From JANPCX01 sp966211815 (lineage in GTDB: Bacteria > Pseudomonadota > Gammaproteobacteria > Burkholderiales > Burkholderiaceae_C): a stretch of DNA of 64,000 nucleotides. The stretch is taken from positions 18,319 to 82,318 of the forward strand of contig CBIHOD010000008.1 of the NCBI GenBank assembly GCA_966211815.1. Reading direction: 5' to 3'. The notes under the pieces were generated by a model that searched no databases, was not told where the DNA came from, and saw only the letters and a program-made list of their open reading frames with translations. Below, piece after piece: positions 17,392 through 26,220 of this stretch. The stretch's first letter is position 1. Every line of letters starts with the position of its first letter. The position numbers and the translations under genes are program-made.

Positions 17392-18834
17392 ATGACGCAG
17401 ACCCTGCTGCTGGCCCTGCGCAACCTGCGGCGCAACCGGCGCCGTTCGCTGGCCACCTTGCTGGCGCTGGCGATCGGCGCCAGCGCGACGCTGCTGTTCG
17501 GCGGCTTCAGCGCCAGCATCAACTACCTGATGCAGACCCACCACGTGCAGGTCGGCGGCCATTTGCAGATCCAGCACCGCGACTTCCACCTCTACGGCAG
17601 CGGCAACCCCACCGCCTACGGCATCTCCGGTTACCGCGGGATCCTGGCGGAGATCCAGCGCGACGAGGTGCTGGGCGGCATGGTCCTCGTGGCCACGCCC
17701 ACGCTGCAGTTCGGCGGCATCGCGGGAAACTACGCCGCGGGGGTGTCGCGCACGGTCATGGGCAGCGGCTTCGTCGCGGAGGACGTCAACCGCATGCGGC
17801 TGTGGAACGATTTCGGCCTGAAAGACACCCTGTCCCAGCGCTTCGCCCTGGAAGGCACGCCGGAAGACTCCGCCATCGTCGGCATCGGCGTGGCGCGCGT
17901 GCTGCAGCTTTGCGAGACCCTGGGCGTCTCCGAACGCTGCCCGCGGCCGGGGCGGCAGGCCCAGGCGGCACAGCCCAAGCCCGCGGCGCCCGCCGGGGAC
18001 GACGGCCAGCTGCCCGACGACCTGGCCCAGCTCAGCGCGCAGGAGGCGCCGGCGGCGCCCGCGGCCCAGGCCGGCCCCGACGCCGGCCGGCGCATCGAGC
18101 TGCTCATCGGCAACGCGCGCGGGGCGCCCAACGTCACTTCGGTGAAGGTCGTCCGTTTCGAAGAGCAGGGCTTCAAGGAGCTGGACGAGATCTACATGAT
18201 GCTGCACCTGGCCCAGATCCAGCGGCTCATCTACGGCCAGTCGGAGCCGAAGGTGACGTCCATCATGCTGCAGCTGCGCCATTCCAGCCAGGTGCCCGCG
18301 GCCCTGGCCCGGCTGCGGCCGATCCTGGAGCGGCACTCCGCCCGGCAGCCGCTGGCGGTGCTCGACTTCAAGCAGCTCAACCCCTTCTACGTGCAGACGA
18401 TCGGCATGTTCGACACGATCTTCGGCTTCATCTTCGTGCTGATCGGCGCCATCGTGCTGTTCACCGTGGGCAACACGATGAACACCGCGGTGGTCGAACG
18501 CACCGTCGAGATCGGCACCCTGCGCGCGATGGGCGTGCGTCGCGCCGGCGTGCGCGCGCTCTTCGTCACCGAGGGCGCCCTGCTCGGCGTGCTGGGCGCG
18601 CTGCTGGGGGCGGCGCTCGGCCTGGCGCTGGCGGAGGTCGTCAACCGGCTGTCGCTGACCTGGCTGCCGCCGGGCAACGCCGACCCGGTGCCTTTGATCA
18701 TCACCGTCTGGGGCGAGTCCGGCATGATCGCCGGCACCACCGCCGGCCTCATCGCCATCGCCGTCGCGTCGGCCTGGTGGCCGGCCTACCGGGCGGCGCA
18801 GCTCAACGTGGTCGAGGCGCTGCGCCATGCCTGA
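17392..18834 (+). CDS. ABC transporter permease, FtsX/LolE/MacB type, without adjacent ATPase
   Basis: A 480-residue inner-membrane permease. An N-terminal membrane segment (near residues 22-44) is followed by a large periplasmic domain, then three C-terminal membrane segments starting near residue 340 with MFDTIFGFIFVLIGAIVLFT and the family motif NTMNTAVVERTVEIGTLRAM. The periplasmic domain contains a Pro/Ala-rich, low-complexity insertion around residues 185-225. Such permeases need an ABC ATPase, but none is encoded in the operon or the window near it. It lies 37 bp after the flavoprotein gene and 36 bp before the kinase gene. It may export or extract a lipidic product. Confidence 0.85.
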   Translation: MTQTLLLALRNLRRNRRRSLATLLALAIGASATLLFGGFSASINYLMQTHHVQVGGHLQIQHRDFHLYGSGNPTAYGISGYRGILAEIQRDEVLGGMVLVATPTLQFGGIAGNYAAGVSRTVMGSGFVAEDVNRMRLWNDFGLKDTLSQRFALEGTPEDSAIVGIGVARVLQLCETLGVSERCPRPGRQAQAAQPKPAAPAGDDGQLPDDLAQLSAQEAPAAPAAQAGPDAGRRIELLIGNARGAPNVTSVKVVRFEEQGFKELDEIYMMLHLAQIQRLIYGQSEPKVTSIMLQLRHSSQVPAALARLRPILERHSARQPLAVLDFKQLNPFYVQTIGMFDTIFGFIFVLIGAIVLFTVGNTMNTAVVERTVEIGTLRAMGVRRAGVRALFVTEGALLGVLGALLGAALGLALAEVVNRLSLTWLPPGNADPVPLIITVWGESGMIAGTTAGLIAIAVASAWWPAYRAAQLNVVEALRHA

Positions 18835-18870
18835 GCGCCGGGGCGGGGCCGCGGCGGGACGGGGGCCGAG

Positions 18871-20244
18871 GTGCTGACCCTGGACCCCCGCTCCATCATC
18901 CTGATGGCGAACTTCATCTCGGTGTTCTGCCTGGTGGTGCTGCTGATCATGTGCCGCAGCTTCCCGAAATCCATCGGCGGCCTGAAGGAATGGGCCTGGG
19001 CCTGCGCGCTGGCCATCCTCGCCTCGGCGCTGCTCTTCGCCCGCGGCCACATCCCGGCGATGCTGTCGGTGGTGCTGGGCAACGTCATCATCGCGGCCAT
19101 CTTCTACCTGATGTACGCCAGCATCCGCCGCTTCTCGGGGCACAGTGTGGGCTACCGCGGCGCCGCCTTGATGCTCGCGCTGGTGGCGGCGCTTTGGACC
19201 TGGACGCTGCACGCCGAATACCCGTACTACGGCATCTTCGTCAGCGGCGCGACCAACACGCCGCTGGTGGGCATGTGCGCGCTGGCGATGCGGCGGGTGC
19301 CCCTGCGCAGCGCGGCGCGCACCTTCAGCCTGTGGACTTTCGCGATCGCCACCTGCCTGATCGCCGCGCGGCTGCTCACCGCGCTGTTCACCACCGACGT
19401 GCCGCCCCACCTGTTCGACACCTCGCCGATGCACAAGGTCTACCTCACCACCTACCCCCTGACCTTCCTGGCCACCACCTTCGGCTTCATGCTGATGGCC
19501 AGCGACAAGCTGCGCGGCGTGCTGCAGGACATGAACCGCACCCTCGAAGACGCGGTGGCCGAGCGCACCGCCGACCTGCAGCAGGAGATCCACCGCACGC
19601 GCGAGCTGGAACGCGAGGTCGCCCACATCGCCGAGAGCGAGCGCCGCCGCATCGGCCGGGAGCTGCACGACGACCTCGGCCAGCAGCTCACCGGCATCAG
19701 CCTGTCGGCCCAGGCGGTGGCCGCCGCCGTGGGCCCGCGGTCGCCGGACCTGGCCCGGCTGTCGCGGGCGCTGGAGAGCGCCTCGGTCGAAGCCATCGCC
19801 AAGGTGCGCCGCATCGCCCACGGCCTGATGCCGGTGGGGCCGGGGGCCGACGGCCTGCGCGAGGCGCTGACGCGGCTGGCTTCCAGCCTGTCCACGCTGT
19901 CCTCCGTGGCCTGTTCGTTCGACTACGACGACCCGGTGGACGTCGACGACGAGAACGTGGCCGCCAACCTGTTCCGCATCGCCCAGGAGGCGCTGAACAA
20001 CGCGGTGCGGCACTCGCGCGCCACCCACGTCCTGCTGCGGCTGGACGAGGTGGACGGCAAGGTGTCGCTGAGCATCGCCGACAACGGCGTCGGCATCGAC
20101 GGCGGCTTGGCAGCCAACCCCTCGGGCGGTGACCGCGGCGTGGGCCTGCGCCTCATGGCCTTCCGCGCCTCGCTCATCAACTACCGCTTCGCGGTGGAGA
20201 CCCAGCCGGGCCGGGGCACCACCGTCCGGGTGACGCAATGCTGA
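18871..20244 (+). CDS. membrane sensor histidine kinase, NarX/DesK-like core with a multi-spanning N-terminus
   Basis: A 457-residue kinase starting at GTG. The first 210 residues contain about seven hydrophobic segments with almost no extracytoplasmic loop, a layout suited to sensing within the membrane. A coiled-coil linker (AVAERTADLQQEIHRTRELE) leads to the HisKA_3 motif GRELHDDLGQQLTGIS and a HATPase domain with EALNNAVRHS and IADNGVGID. It ends 7 bp inside the response-regulator gene. Because it shares an operon with an acyl-amino-acid synthase, a lipophilic signal is a reasonable but unproven ligand. Confidence 0.9.
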   Translation: MLTLDPRSIILMANFISVFCLVVLLIMCRSFPKSIGGLKEWAWACALAILASALLFARGHIPAMLSVVLGNVIIAAIFYLMYASIRRFSGHSVGYRGAALMLALVAALWTWTLHAEYPYYGIFVSGATNTPLVGMCALAMRRVPLRSAARTFSLWTFAIATCLIAARLLTALFTTDVPPHLFDTSPMHKVYLTTYPLTFLATTFGFMLMASDKLRGVLQDMNRTLEDAVAERTADLQQEIHRTRELEREVAHIAESERRRIGRELHDDLGQQLTGISLSAQAVAAAVGPRSPDLARLSRALESASVEAIAKVRRIAHGLMPVGPGADGLREALTRLASSLSTLSSVACSFDYDDPVDVDDENVAANLFRIAQEALNNAVRHSRATHVLLRLDEVDGKVSLSIADNGVGIDGGLAANPSGGDRGVGLRLMAFRASLINYRFAVETQPGRGTTVRVTQC

Positions 20245-20945
20245 ACGACACGCCGCCGGAACCCGAGGGGGGCGCGCCGGCGCCGGCACCGATGCGCATC
20301 CTGCTGGTCGACGACCACCCGATCGTGCGCCTGGGCCTGGTCGCGCTGCTGGCCCAGCTCGGCCAGCCGATCGAGGTGCACGAGGCCGACGACGCCGCGG
20401 GCGCGCTGGCGCTGGCCCTGTGCCACCAACCCCGTGTGGCGCTGCTGGACCTGTCGCTGTCCGGCGAGCTCAGCCTGCAACTGATCGCCAGGCTGCGCGA
20501 GGCCGCGCCCGGCATGGCGGTGCTCGTCGTCTCGATGCACGACGAGCGTGTCTACGCCGACCGCGTGCTGCGCGCCGGCGCGCTGGGCTACGTGATGAAG
20601 CAGACCGCGTCCCAATCCATCATCCAGGCCATCCACACCGTCTGCGCGGGCAAGGTGTGGCTTTCCGAGGAAATGCGCGACACGATGATCGACCGCATGG
20701 CCCGCCGCGCCAGCCCCGAGCGCCGGGACAAGATGGCCCTGCTGTCCGACCGCGAGCTGCAGGTCTTCCGGCTGCTCGGCCAGGGCCTGAAGAAAGCCGA
20801 CATCGCGCTGCGGTTGAACCTGTCGCCCAACACCATCGAGACCTACCGCATGCACATCAAGCAGAAGCTCTCGATCCCGTCGGGCGCGGAGCTTTACAAG
20901 ATCGCCTTCCTCTACATGCAGGACGAGAAGTCGCCCCCGGCGTGA
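20238..20945 (+). CDS. response regulator, NarL/LuxR type
   Basis: A 235-residue regulator with a receiver domain (VDDHPIVRLGL, phospho-acceptor in VALLDLSLSGE) and a C-terminal LuxR helix-turn-helix (LSDRELQVFRLLGQGLKKAD then IALRLNLSPNTIETYRMHIK). A Pro/Ala-rich extension of about 18 residues precedes the receiver. It is the cognate partner of the overlapping kinase gene and the last gene of the operon. Confidence 0.94.
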   Translation: MLNDTPPEPEGGAPAPAPMRILLVDDHPIVRLGLVALLAQLGQPIEVHEADDAAGALALALCHQPRVALLDLSLSGELSLQLIARLREAAPGMAVLVVSMHDERVYADRVLRAGALGYVMKQTASQSIIQAIHTVCAGKVWLSEEMRDTMIDRMARRASPERRDKMALLSDRELQVFRLLGQGLKKADIALRLNLSPNTIETYRMHIKQKLSIPSGAELYKIAFLYMQDEKSPPA

Positions 20946-20952
20946 GGTGGAT

Positions 20953-20969
20953 GGGGCGCTCCTCGCCCC
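20953..20969. terminator. hairpin between convergent genes
   Basis: GGGGCG (20953-20958) and CGCCCC (20964-20969) pair across a 5-base loop in the 36-bp gap between the response-regulator stop and the fisR stop. It lacks a T-tract, so it is only a candidate for bidirectional termination. Confidence 0.4.
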
Positions 20970-20981
20970 GCGGTCCCGCCT

Positions 20982-22379
20982 TCAGGCCGCCGGACCGCGG
21001 GCTTTCAGCCGCCGGTAAAGCGTCCGCTCGCTCACGCCCAGGCGCCGAGCCAATTCCTTGCGCGTGCCCGCGAACGATGCCGCCTGCCGCTGCAGGTCTT
21101 CGTCGCCCAACCCGCCGCGGCTGCGGTCCACGGCCCCGGAAACCGCCGTGGAGGCCCGCCCCACCGCCCCTGGCTGCGCCGGCGCTCCGCCCGCCGGCCC
21201 CACAGGCATGTGCGCGGCGCGGACCACCCCGTCGTCGGCGAACAGCCGGGCGCGGTCGAGCACGTTGCGCAGCTCGCGCAGGTTGCCGGGCCAATCGTGC
21301 GCCTGCAGCCGCGCCATCGCGGCGGGCTCGACCGACAAGCGGGGCCCCGGCGCCCCGCCCTGGCCGCCCGAAGGCCTGCGCAGGAACGACTCCACCAGCA
21401 ACGGGATGTCCTCCAGCCGCTCGCGCAACGCCGGCAGGTGGATGGGGAAGGCGCTGATGCGGTAGTAGAGGTCCTGCCGGAAACGCCCATCGGCCACCAT
21501 GTCCAGCAGCGGCTTGTGGGTGGCGGCGACCAGGCGGAAGTCGGCGCGCTGGGTCTCCAGGCCGCCCACGCGGCGGAAACCGCCCGACTCGATCAGCCGC
21601 AGCAGCTTGACCTGCATCGCCAGCGGCACGTCCCCGATCTCGTCGAGGAAGAGCGTGCCGCCCTGGGCCGTCTCCACCAGGCCGGGTTTGCGCGCGGCCG
21701 CGCCGGTGAAGGCGCCTTTCTCGTAGCCGAAGAGTTCGCTCTCGAAAAGCGTCTCGGTCAGCCCCGAGCAGTCCACCACCACGAAAGGCCCGCGCGAGCG
21801 GCCGCTGGCTTCGTGCACCGCCCGCGCGAACAGCTCTTTGCCGGTGCCCGACTCGCCCAGCAGCAGCACCGGCAGCGCCGACGGCGCCACCCGCCTCAGG
21901 CTGGCCAGCGCCTGGTTGAAAGCCGGTGCCCGGCCCACCAGGCCCGCGCCGCGCGCCTGGGCCGAGGCGTCGCGCACGGCGGTCAGCCGTTCGACGTAGG
22001 CGACGATCTCGCGCCTCTCGTCGAAGATCGGCCGCAGCTCCACGTCCACATGCTCGGGACCGCGCGGCGTGTGGTGGATGTGCAGCACCCGGTCGGGGCC
22101 GCGCACTTCGGCCGCTTTCTTCATCGGGCAGTGTTCGCCGGCCTGGTCGCAGGGAACGTCGTAGCGGTGCGAGACGCGGTAGCACTTGTGGCCGAGGTGC
22201 GACTGGTCCCCGGCGCCGAACTGCCGCTGGTAGGCGGTGTTGGCGGCCAAGATGTTGTATTGGGGGTCGAGCACGATCATCGGCTGCTCCTCGTGTTCGA
22301 GGAAAGACACCAGGGCCTGCACCTGCGCGGGGGCGATGGCCTGCGGGTGGGGCTTGGGGGAGCGCGGCGACTGGGGCAT
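20982..22379 (-). CDS. fisR: sigma-54-dependent sulfane-sulfur-sensing regulator, FisR-like
   Basis: A 465-residue activator of sigma-54 RNA polymerase. The N-terminal PAS-like sensor holds three cysteines, C66, C77 and C84, with the same 11- and 7-residue spacing I recall for the polysulfide-reactive cysteines of Cupriavidus FisR. The AAA+ domain has Walker A GESGTGKE (175-182), the sigma-contact loop GAFTGA (222-227) and Walker B TLFLDEIGD. A Fis-type HTH closes the protein (ELARRLGVSERTLYRRLKA). It is divergent from the persulfide dioxygenase and sqr genes, its expected targets. Confidence 0.93.
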   Translation of the reverse strand: MPQSPRSPKPHPQAIAPAQVQALVSFLEHEEQPMIVLDPQYNILAANTAYQRQFGAGDQSHLGHKCYRVSHRYDVPCDQAGEHCPMKKAAEVRGPDRVLHIHHTPRGPEHVDVELRPIFDERREIVAYVERLTAVRDASAQARGAGLVGRAPAFNQALASLRRVAPSALPVLLLGESGTGKELFARAVHEASGRSRGPFVVVDCSGLTETLFESELFGYEKGAFTGAAARKPGLVETAQGGTLFLDEIGDVPLAMQVKLLRLIESGGFRRVGGLETQRADFRLVAATHKPLLDMVADGRFRQDLYYRISAFPIHLPALRERLEDIPLLVESFLRRPSGGQGGAPGPRLSVEPAAMARLQAHDWPGNLRELRNVLDRARLFADDGVVRAAHMPVGPAGGAPAQPGAVGRASTAVSGAVDRSRGGLGDEDLQRQAASFAGTRKELARRLGVSERTLYRRLKARGPAA

Positions 22380-22439
22380 GGCGGTGGTCCTTGCGGCGAA
22401 AAAGCGCCGGTCTCGGCGGCGGCACCGGCGAGCGCCGCA

Positions 22440-22476
22440 CTGCCACGGCTGCCATTTTCTGCCAACTGGACTGCCA
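22440..22476. promoter_or_regulatory. cluster of CTGCCA repeats, candidate FisR upstream site
   Basis: CTGCCA occurs four times, at 22440, 22449, 22459 and 22471, about 130-165 bp upstream of the sigma-54 promoter, where enhancer sites for such activators usually lie. Spacing is irregular (9, 10, 12 bp), so the assignment is tentative. Confidence 0.35.
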
Positions 22477-22604
22477 AGACCGCTGCCGACGGCCCGGGAC
22501 GGCGGCCCGCCGCATCCGCCCGACTGGATTTCATTCGGCCGGGTGCGATTGAAAATCCGCTGGATTCAACGACTTGCGCCACAGGGCCCGCGGGGGCGCG
22601 CACC

Positions 22605-22620
22605 TGGCACGCGTCTTGAG
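22605..22620 (+). promoter_or_regulatory. sigma-54 promoter of the persulfide dioxygenase gene
   Basis: TGGCACG-CGTC-TTGAG matches the -24/-12 consensus TGGCACG-N4-TTGCW except that A replaces C in the -12 element. It ends 51 bp before the start codon, and a sigma-54 activator gene lies divergently upstream. Confidence 0.78.
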
Positions 22621-22671
22621 TGGACCCCGCCCACGAAGAAGCCCGACACGACCTCCAACAACCGCTTTCCG

Positions 22672-23592
22672 ATGTCCCAAACCGCCACCGCCACGCCCGA
22701 TGCCGACTCCCGACTGCAGGTCGAAGGCTTTTTCGACCCGGCCACCAGCACCCTGAGCTACCTGGTGCTGGACACCGCCTCGCGCCATTGCGCCTTGATC
22801 GACACCGTGCTCGACTACGACGCCGCCGCCGGCCTGACTTCGACCGCGGGCGCCGACCGCATCGCGGCCCGCGTGCGCGAGTTGGGGGCCCAGGTGCAAT
22901 GGATCCTCGAAAGCCACGTGCATGCCGACCACCTCTCGGCCGCGCCCCACCTGAAGCAGCGGCTCGGCGGCCGCCTGGCCATCGGCGAACACATCCGCAC
23001 CGTGCAGGGCGTGTTCGGAAAACTCTTCAACGCGGGGCCGGATTTCCCCGCCGACGGCAGCCAGTTCGACCGCCTCTTCGCCGACGGCGACACCTTCCGC
23101 ATCGGCGGCCTTTCGGCCCGTGCGCTGCACACGCCCGGCCACACGCCGGCCTGCCTGACCTATGTGGTGGAAGACGGCGCGGGCGAGCGCGCCGCCTTCG
23201 TCGGCGACACGCTTTTCATGCCGGACTACGGCACCGCCCGCTGCGACTTCCCCGGCGGTGACGCGCGCACCCTGTTCCGTTCCATCCACCGCAAAGTGCT
23301 GAGCCTGCCGCCCGAGACCCGGCTCTACATGTGCCACGACTACCGGCCCGGCGGCCGCGAAATGCGCTTCGTCAGCAGCGTGGCGCAGCAGGCGCAAGAG
23401 AACGTGCACGTGCGCCGCGGCATCGGTGAAGACGAATTCGTGGCGATGCGCACCGCGCGCGACGCGACCCTGGGCATGCCCGCGCTGATCCTGCCGGCGG
23501 TGCAGGTCAACATGCGTGCCGGCCACCTGCCGCCCGCCGAGGCCAACGGCGTGCGTTACCTGAAGATCCCGTTGAACGCGGCATTGGAATGA
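22672..23592 (+). CDS. pdo: persulfide dioxygenase, metallo-beta-lactamase fold (ETHE1-like)
   Basis: A 306-residue non-haem iron enzyme oxidising glutathione persulfide to sulfite. The metal motif is SHVHADH with H82, H84, D86 and H87. HTPGHTPACLTY and FVGDTLFMPDYGTARCDF supply the remaining ligands and the family signature. The ATG at 22672 gives the usual N-terminus; longer frames enter the sigma-54 promoter. It is followed after 114 bp by sqr, forming the standard sulfide-oxidation pair: SQR makes persulfide, PDO oxidises it, and a sulfite exporter follows. Confidence 0.93.
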   Translation: MSQTATATPDADSRLQVEGFFDPATSTLSYLVLDTASRHCALIDTVLDYDAAAGLTSTAGADRIAARVRELGAQVQWILESHVHADHLSAAPHLKQRLGGRLAIGEHIRTVQGVFGKLFNAGPDFPADGSQFDRLFADGDTFRIGGLSARALHTPGHTPACLTYVVEDGAGERAAFVGDTLFMPDYGTARCDFPGGDARTLFRSIHRKVLSLPPETRLYMCHDYRPGGREMRFVSSVAQQAQENVHVRRGIGEDEFVAMRTARDATLGMPALILPAVQVNMRAGHLPPAEANGVRYLKIPLNAALE

Positions 23593-23706
23593 AGAAGGGC
23601 CGCGTCGCCGCGCCGTTGAGCGGCGCGACACCCTTCGAGCAAAGAAGAAAAGCGGGCCGGGCCGCGACCGCCCCGGCCTTCCCATCCCCGACCCCGGAGG
23701 CCCCCC

Positions 23707-24999
23707 GTGACGCCGACACCCGAACCCAGCCCGACACCCGCCCCTGAAACCTCGCACCAGATCGTCATCGTCGGTGCCGGTGCCGCCGGCGTCGCCACCG
23801 CCGCCAGCCTGCTGGCGCGCGAGCCGGGACTGGACATCGCCCTCATCGACCCCGCCGACACCCACTGCTACCAGCCCGGCTGGACGATGGTGGGCGCCGG
23901 TGTATTCCGGGCCGCCGACACCGTGCGGCCGATGGCCTCGGTGCTGCCGCGCGGCGTGCGCTGGATCCAGGCCGCCGTCGCGGCCTTCGAACCCTCCCGC
24001 GACCTCGTGGTGCTGGAAGGCGGGCGTGCCATCGGCTACCGCCAGCTCGTCGTCTGCCCCGGCCTCAAGCTCGACTGGGGCGGCATCGACGGCCTGCCGC
24101 AAGCGCTGGGCCGCCACGGCGTCACCTCCAACTACCGCCACGACCTGGCCGCCTACACCTGGCAACTCGTGCGCCAGATGAAGCCCGGCGGCAAGGCGTT
24201 GTTCACACAGCCGCCCATGCCGATCAAATGCGCGGGCGCGCCGCAGAAGGCGATGTACCTTTCGTGCGACCACTGGCGCCGCAGCGGCGCGCTCGACGGC
24301 CTGGACGTGCGGTTCTTCAACGCCGGCGCGGTGCTCTTCGGCGTGGCCGACTACGTGCCGGCGCTGATGGAATACGTCGAGCGCTACCGCATCGGCCTGG
24401 AGTTCGGCCACACCCTCACCGCGATCGACGGCCCCGCCAGGCGCGCGACCTTCTCGCGCGCGCTGCCCGACGGCGGCAAAGAGACGGTGACCGCGGCTTT
24501 CGACATGATCCACGTCGTGCCGCCGCAGAAGGCTCCCGACTTCATCCGCGCAAGCCCGCTGGCCGACGCCGCCGGATGGGTCGACGTGGACCCCGCCACG
24601 CTGCGCCACAAGGCCTTCGCCAACATCCATGCCCTGGGCGACGCCACCAACACCCCCAACGCCAAGACCGCCGCCGCCGCCCGCAAGCAAGCCCCGGTGG
24701 TCGCCCACAACGTGCTGGCCGCGCTGGGCCGGGCGGCGGGCCAGGCGCGCTACGACGGCTACGGTTCCTGCCCGCTCACCGTGGAGCGCGGCAAGATCGT
24801 GCTCGCCGAGTTCCTCTACGGCGGCAAAATCGCGCCCACCTTCCCGCGCTGGCTCATCGACGGCCGGCGGCCCACGCGCGCGGCCTGGCTGCTCAAGGCC
24901 AAGGTGCTGCCTTCGGTCTACTGGAACGCCATGCTCAAGGGGCGCGAGTGGTTCGCGGGCCCGGACACCTCGGCCGCGCCGGCCGGGAAGGCGGGTTGA
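23707..24999 (+). CDS. sqr: sulfide:quinone oxidoreductase, type II-like
   Basis: A 430-residue FAD enzyme of the inner membrane that oxidises sulfide and passes electrons to quinone. GTG start at 23707 with GGAGG eight bases upstream. The FAD dinucleotide fold is GAGAAG at residues 23-28; catalytic-type cysteines are C117 (VVCPG) and C175 (PMPIKCAGAPQK), the latter segment being typical of the mitochondrial-like SQR group. VHVVPPQ-type and ALGDATNTPNAKTAAAARKQ segments fit the C-terminal FAD and quinone region. A 22-residue Pro/Thr-rich N-terminus precedes the fold. Confidence 0.95.
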   Translation: MTPTPEPSPTPAPETSHQIVIVGAGAAGVATAASLLAREPGLDIALIDPADTHCYQPGWTMVGAGVFRAADTVRPMASVLPRGVRWIQAAVAAFEPSRDLVVLEGGRAIGYRQLVVCPGLKLDWGGIDGLPQALGRHGVTSNYRHDLAAYTWQLVRQMKPGGKALFTQPPMPIKCAGAPQKAMYLSCDHWRRSGALDGLDVRFFNAGAVLFGVADYVPALMEYVERYRIGLEFGHTLTAIDGPARRATFSRALPDGGKETVTAAFDMIHVVPPQKAPDFIRASPLADAAGWVDVDPATLRHKAFANIHALGDATNTPNAKTAAAARKQAPVVAHNVLAALGRAAGQARYDGYGSCPLTVERGKIVLAEFLYGGKIAPTFPRWLIDGRRPTRAAWLLKAKVLPSVYWNAMLKGREWFAGPDTSAAPAGKAG

Positions 25000-25119
25000 C
25001 GTGGCCGCGCGCCTTCCCCGGGGAACGCCGGCGGGCCGCGCCGATGGCCGACCTCCGGCCCCGACCGCGGCCGGCGTTCCGGCGCCGCGGCGCCGCCAGC
25101 CCATGAGCCGGCCCGCCGC

Positions 25120-25944
25120 ATGGCCCTGACCCTGCTCCTGGGCGCCTTCGTCGGCGCCGTCCTCGGCCTCACCGGCGCCGGCGGCGGCATCCTGGCCGTG
25201 CCCGCCCTGGTGGCCGGCCTGGGCTGGACGATGCAGCAGGCCGCGCCCGTCGCCCTGGTGGCGGTGACGGTCGGCGCCGCCATCGGCGCGGCCGAAGGCT
25301 TGCGCCGGGGGCTGGTCCGCTACAAGGCCGCTTTCCTGATGGCCGCCTCCGGCATCCCCGCCACGTCGTTCGGCATCCGCGCCGCCCAGCTGCTGCCGCA
25401 GCGCGCGCTGCTGGCCTTGTTCGCGGCCGTGATGCTGTGGGCGGCCTGGCGCATGGCCGAACGCTCGCGCCTGCCGCGCTGCGGCCCCTTGTCGCCGGAC
25501 GGCGAAAGCGAAGGCGGCGCCGCGCCGCGCCAGGTCGGCCGCATCGACCCCGCCACCCACCGCTTCGTCTGGACCTGGCCCACCGCCGCGCTGATCGCCG
25601 GCATCGGCCTGCTCACCGGCTTGACCACCGGCCTGCTCGGCGTCGGCGGCGGTTTCGTCATCGTGCCGATGCTCAAGCGTTTCACCAGCCTGGCGATGCA
25701 CGCGGTCGTCGCGACCTCGCTGCTGGTGATCGCCCTGGTGGGGCTCGGCGGCGTGGCCAGCGCGGTGGCGCACGGGGCCGCCATGCCCGCGGCCCCGACC
25801 GCGCTGTTCGCCGCCGCCACGGGCGCCGGCATGCTCGCCGGCCGCGCGGCGGCGGGGCGGCTGCCGGCCCGGGGCGTCCAGCGCGTCTTCGCGGTCTTGC
25901 TGGTGGTCGTGGCGGTGGGCATGTTCGCCAAAGCCGCGGGTTGA
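25120..25944 (+). CDS. TauE/SafE (TSUP) family sulfite/anion exporter
   Basis: A 274-residue membrane protein with about eight hydrophobic segments and the two internal TSUP repeats, GLTGAGGGILAVPAL in the first half and GLLGVGGGFVIVPML in the second. Gene order after pdo and sqr suggests it exports sulfite, the product of the dioxygenase. A 120-bp non-coding gap separates it from sqr. A cytoplasmic loop around residues 120-145 is Gly/Pro-rich. Confidence 0.9.
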   Translation: MALTLLLGAFVGAVLGLTGAGGGILAVPALVAGLGWTMQQAAPVALVAVTVGAAIGAAEGLRRGLVRYKAAFLMAASGIPATSFGIRAAQLLPQRALLALFAAVMLWAAWRMAERSRLPRCGPLSPDGESEGGAAPRQVGRIDPATHRFVWTWPTAALIAGIGLLTGLTTGLLGVGGGFVIVPMLKRFTSLAMHAVVATSLLVIALVGLGGVASAVAHGAAMPAAPTALFAAATGAGMLAGRAAAGRLPARGVQRVFAVLLVVVAVGMFAKAAG

Positions 25945-26220
25945 GCGGCTTCGGCCCCGATGCGGTAGGAGCGTTGTATCCCGAGCCGGCCTGCGGGGCG
26001 GCGATCGCCGCCGCGCTCGAGCCTTCGGCGCCGGCGCTGCAGGCGGCCAAGGACATGCCGTGATCGTTTGCGGTGGGGCATGCACGACGTGTGAGGATTT
26101 GCCGGCCCTGAGGCCGCGCCATCAGTCGACCCACCGCAAGGAAGTGGCTTGCCCGCCGTTCGAAAGTCTGCGGACAATCGGCGGCGCCGCCGCCATCGAC
26201 TGCCAGGGGAGAAACCACGC

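Noticed and set aside
17332..20289. Long minus-strand frame opposite the FeeM operon
   Set aside because: Antisense shadow of the permease and kinase genes with no recognisable domain.
22531..26085. Very long minus-strand open frame through the sulfide genes
   Set aside because: It lies antisense to pdo, sqr and the TauE/SafE gene, which have clear motifs; the translation is low-complexity.
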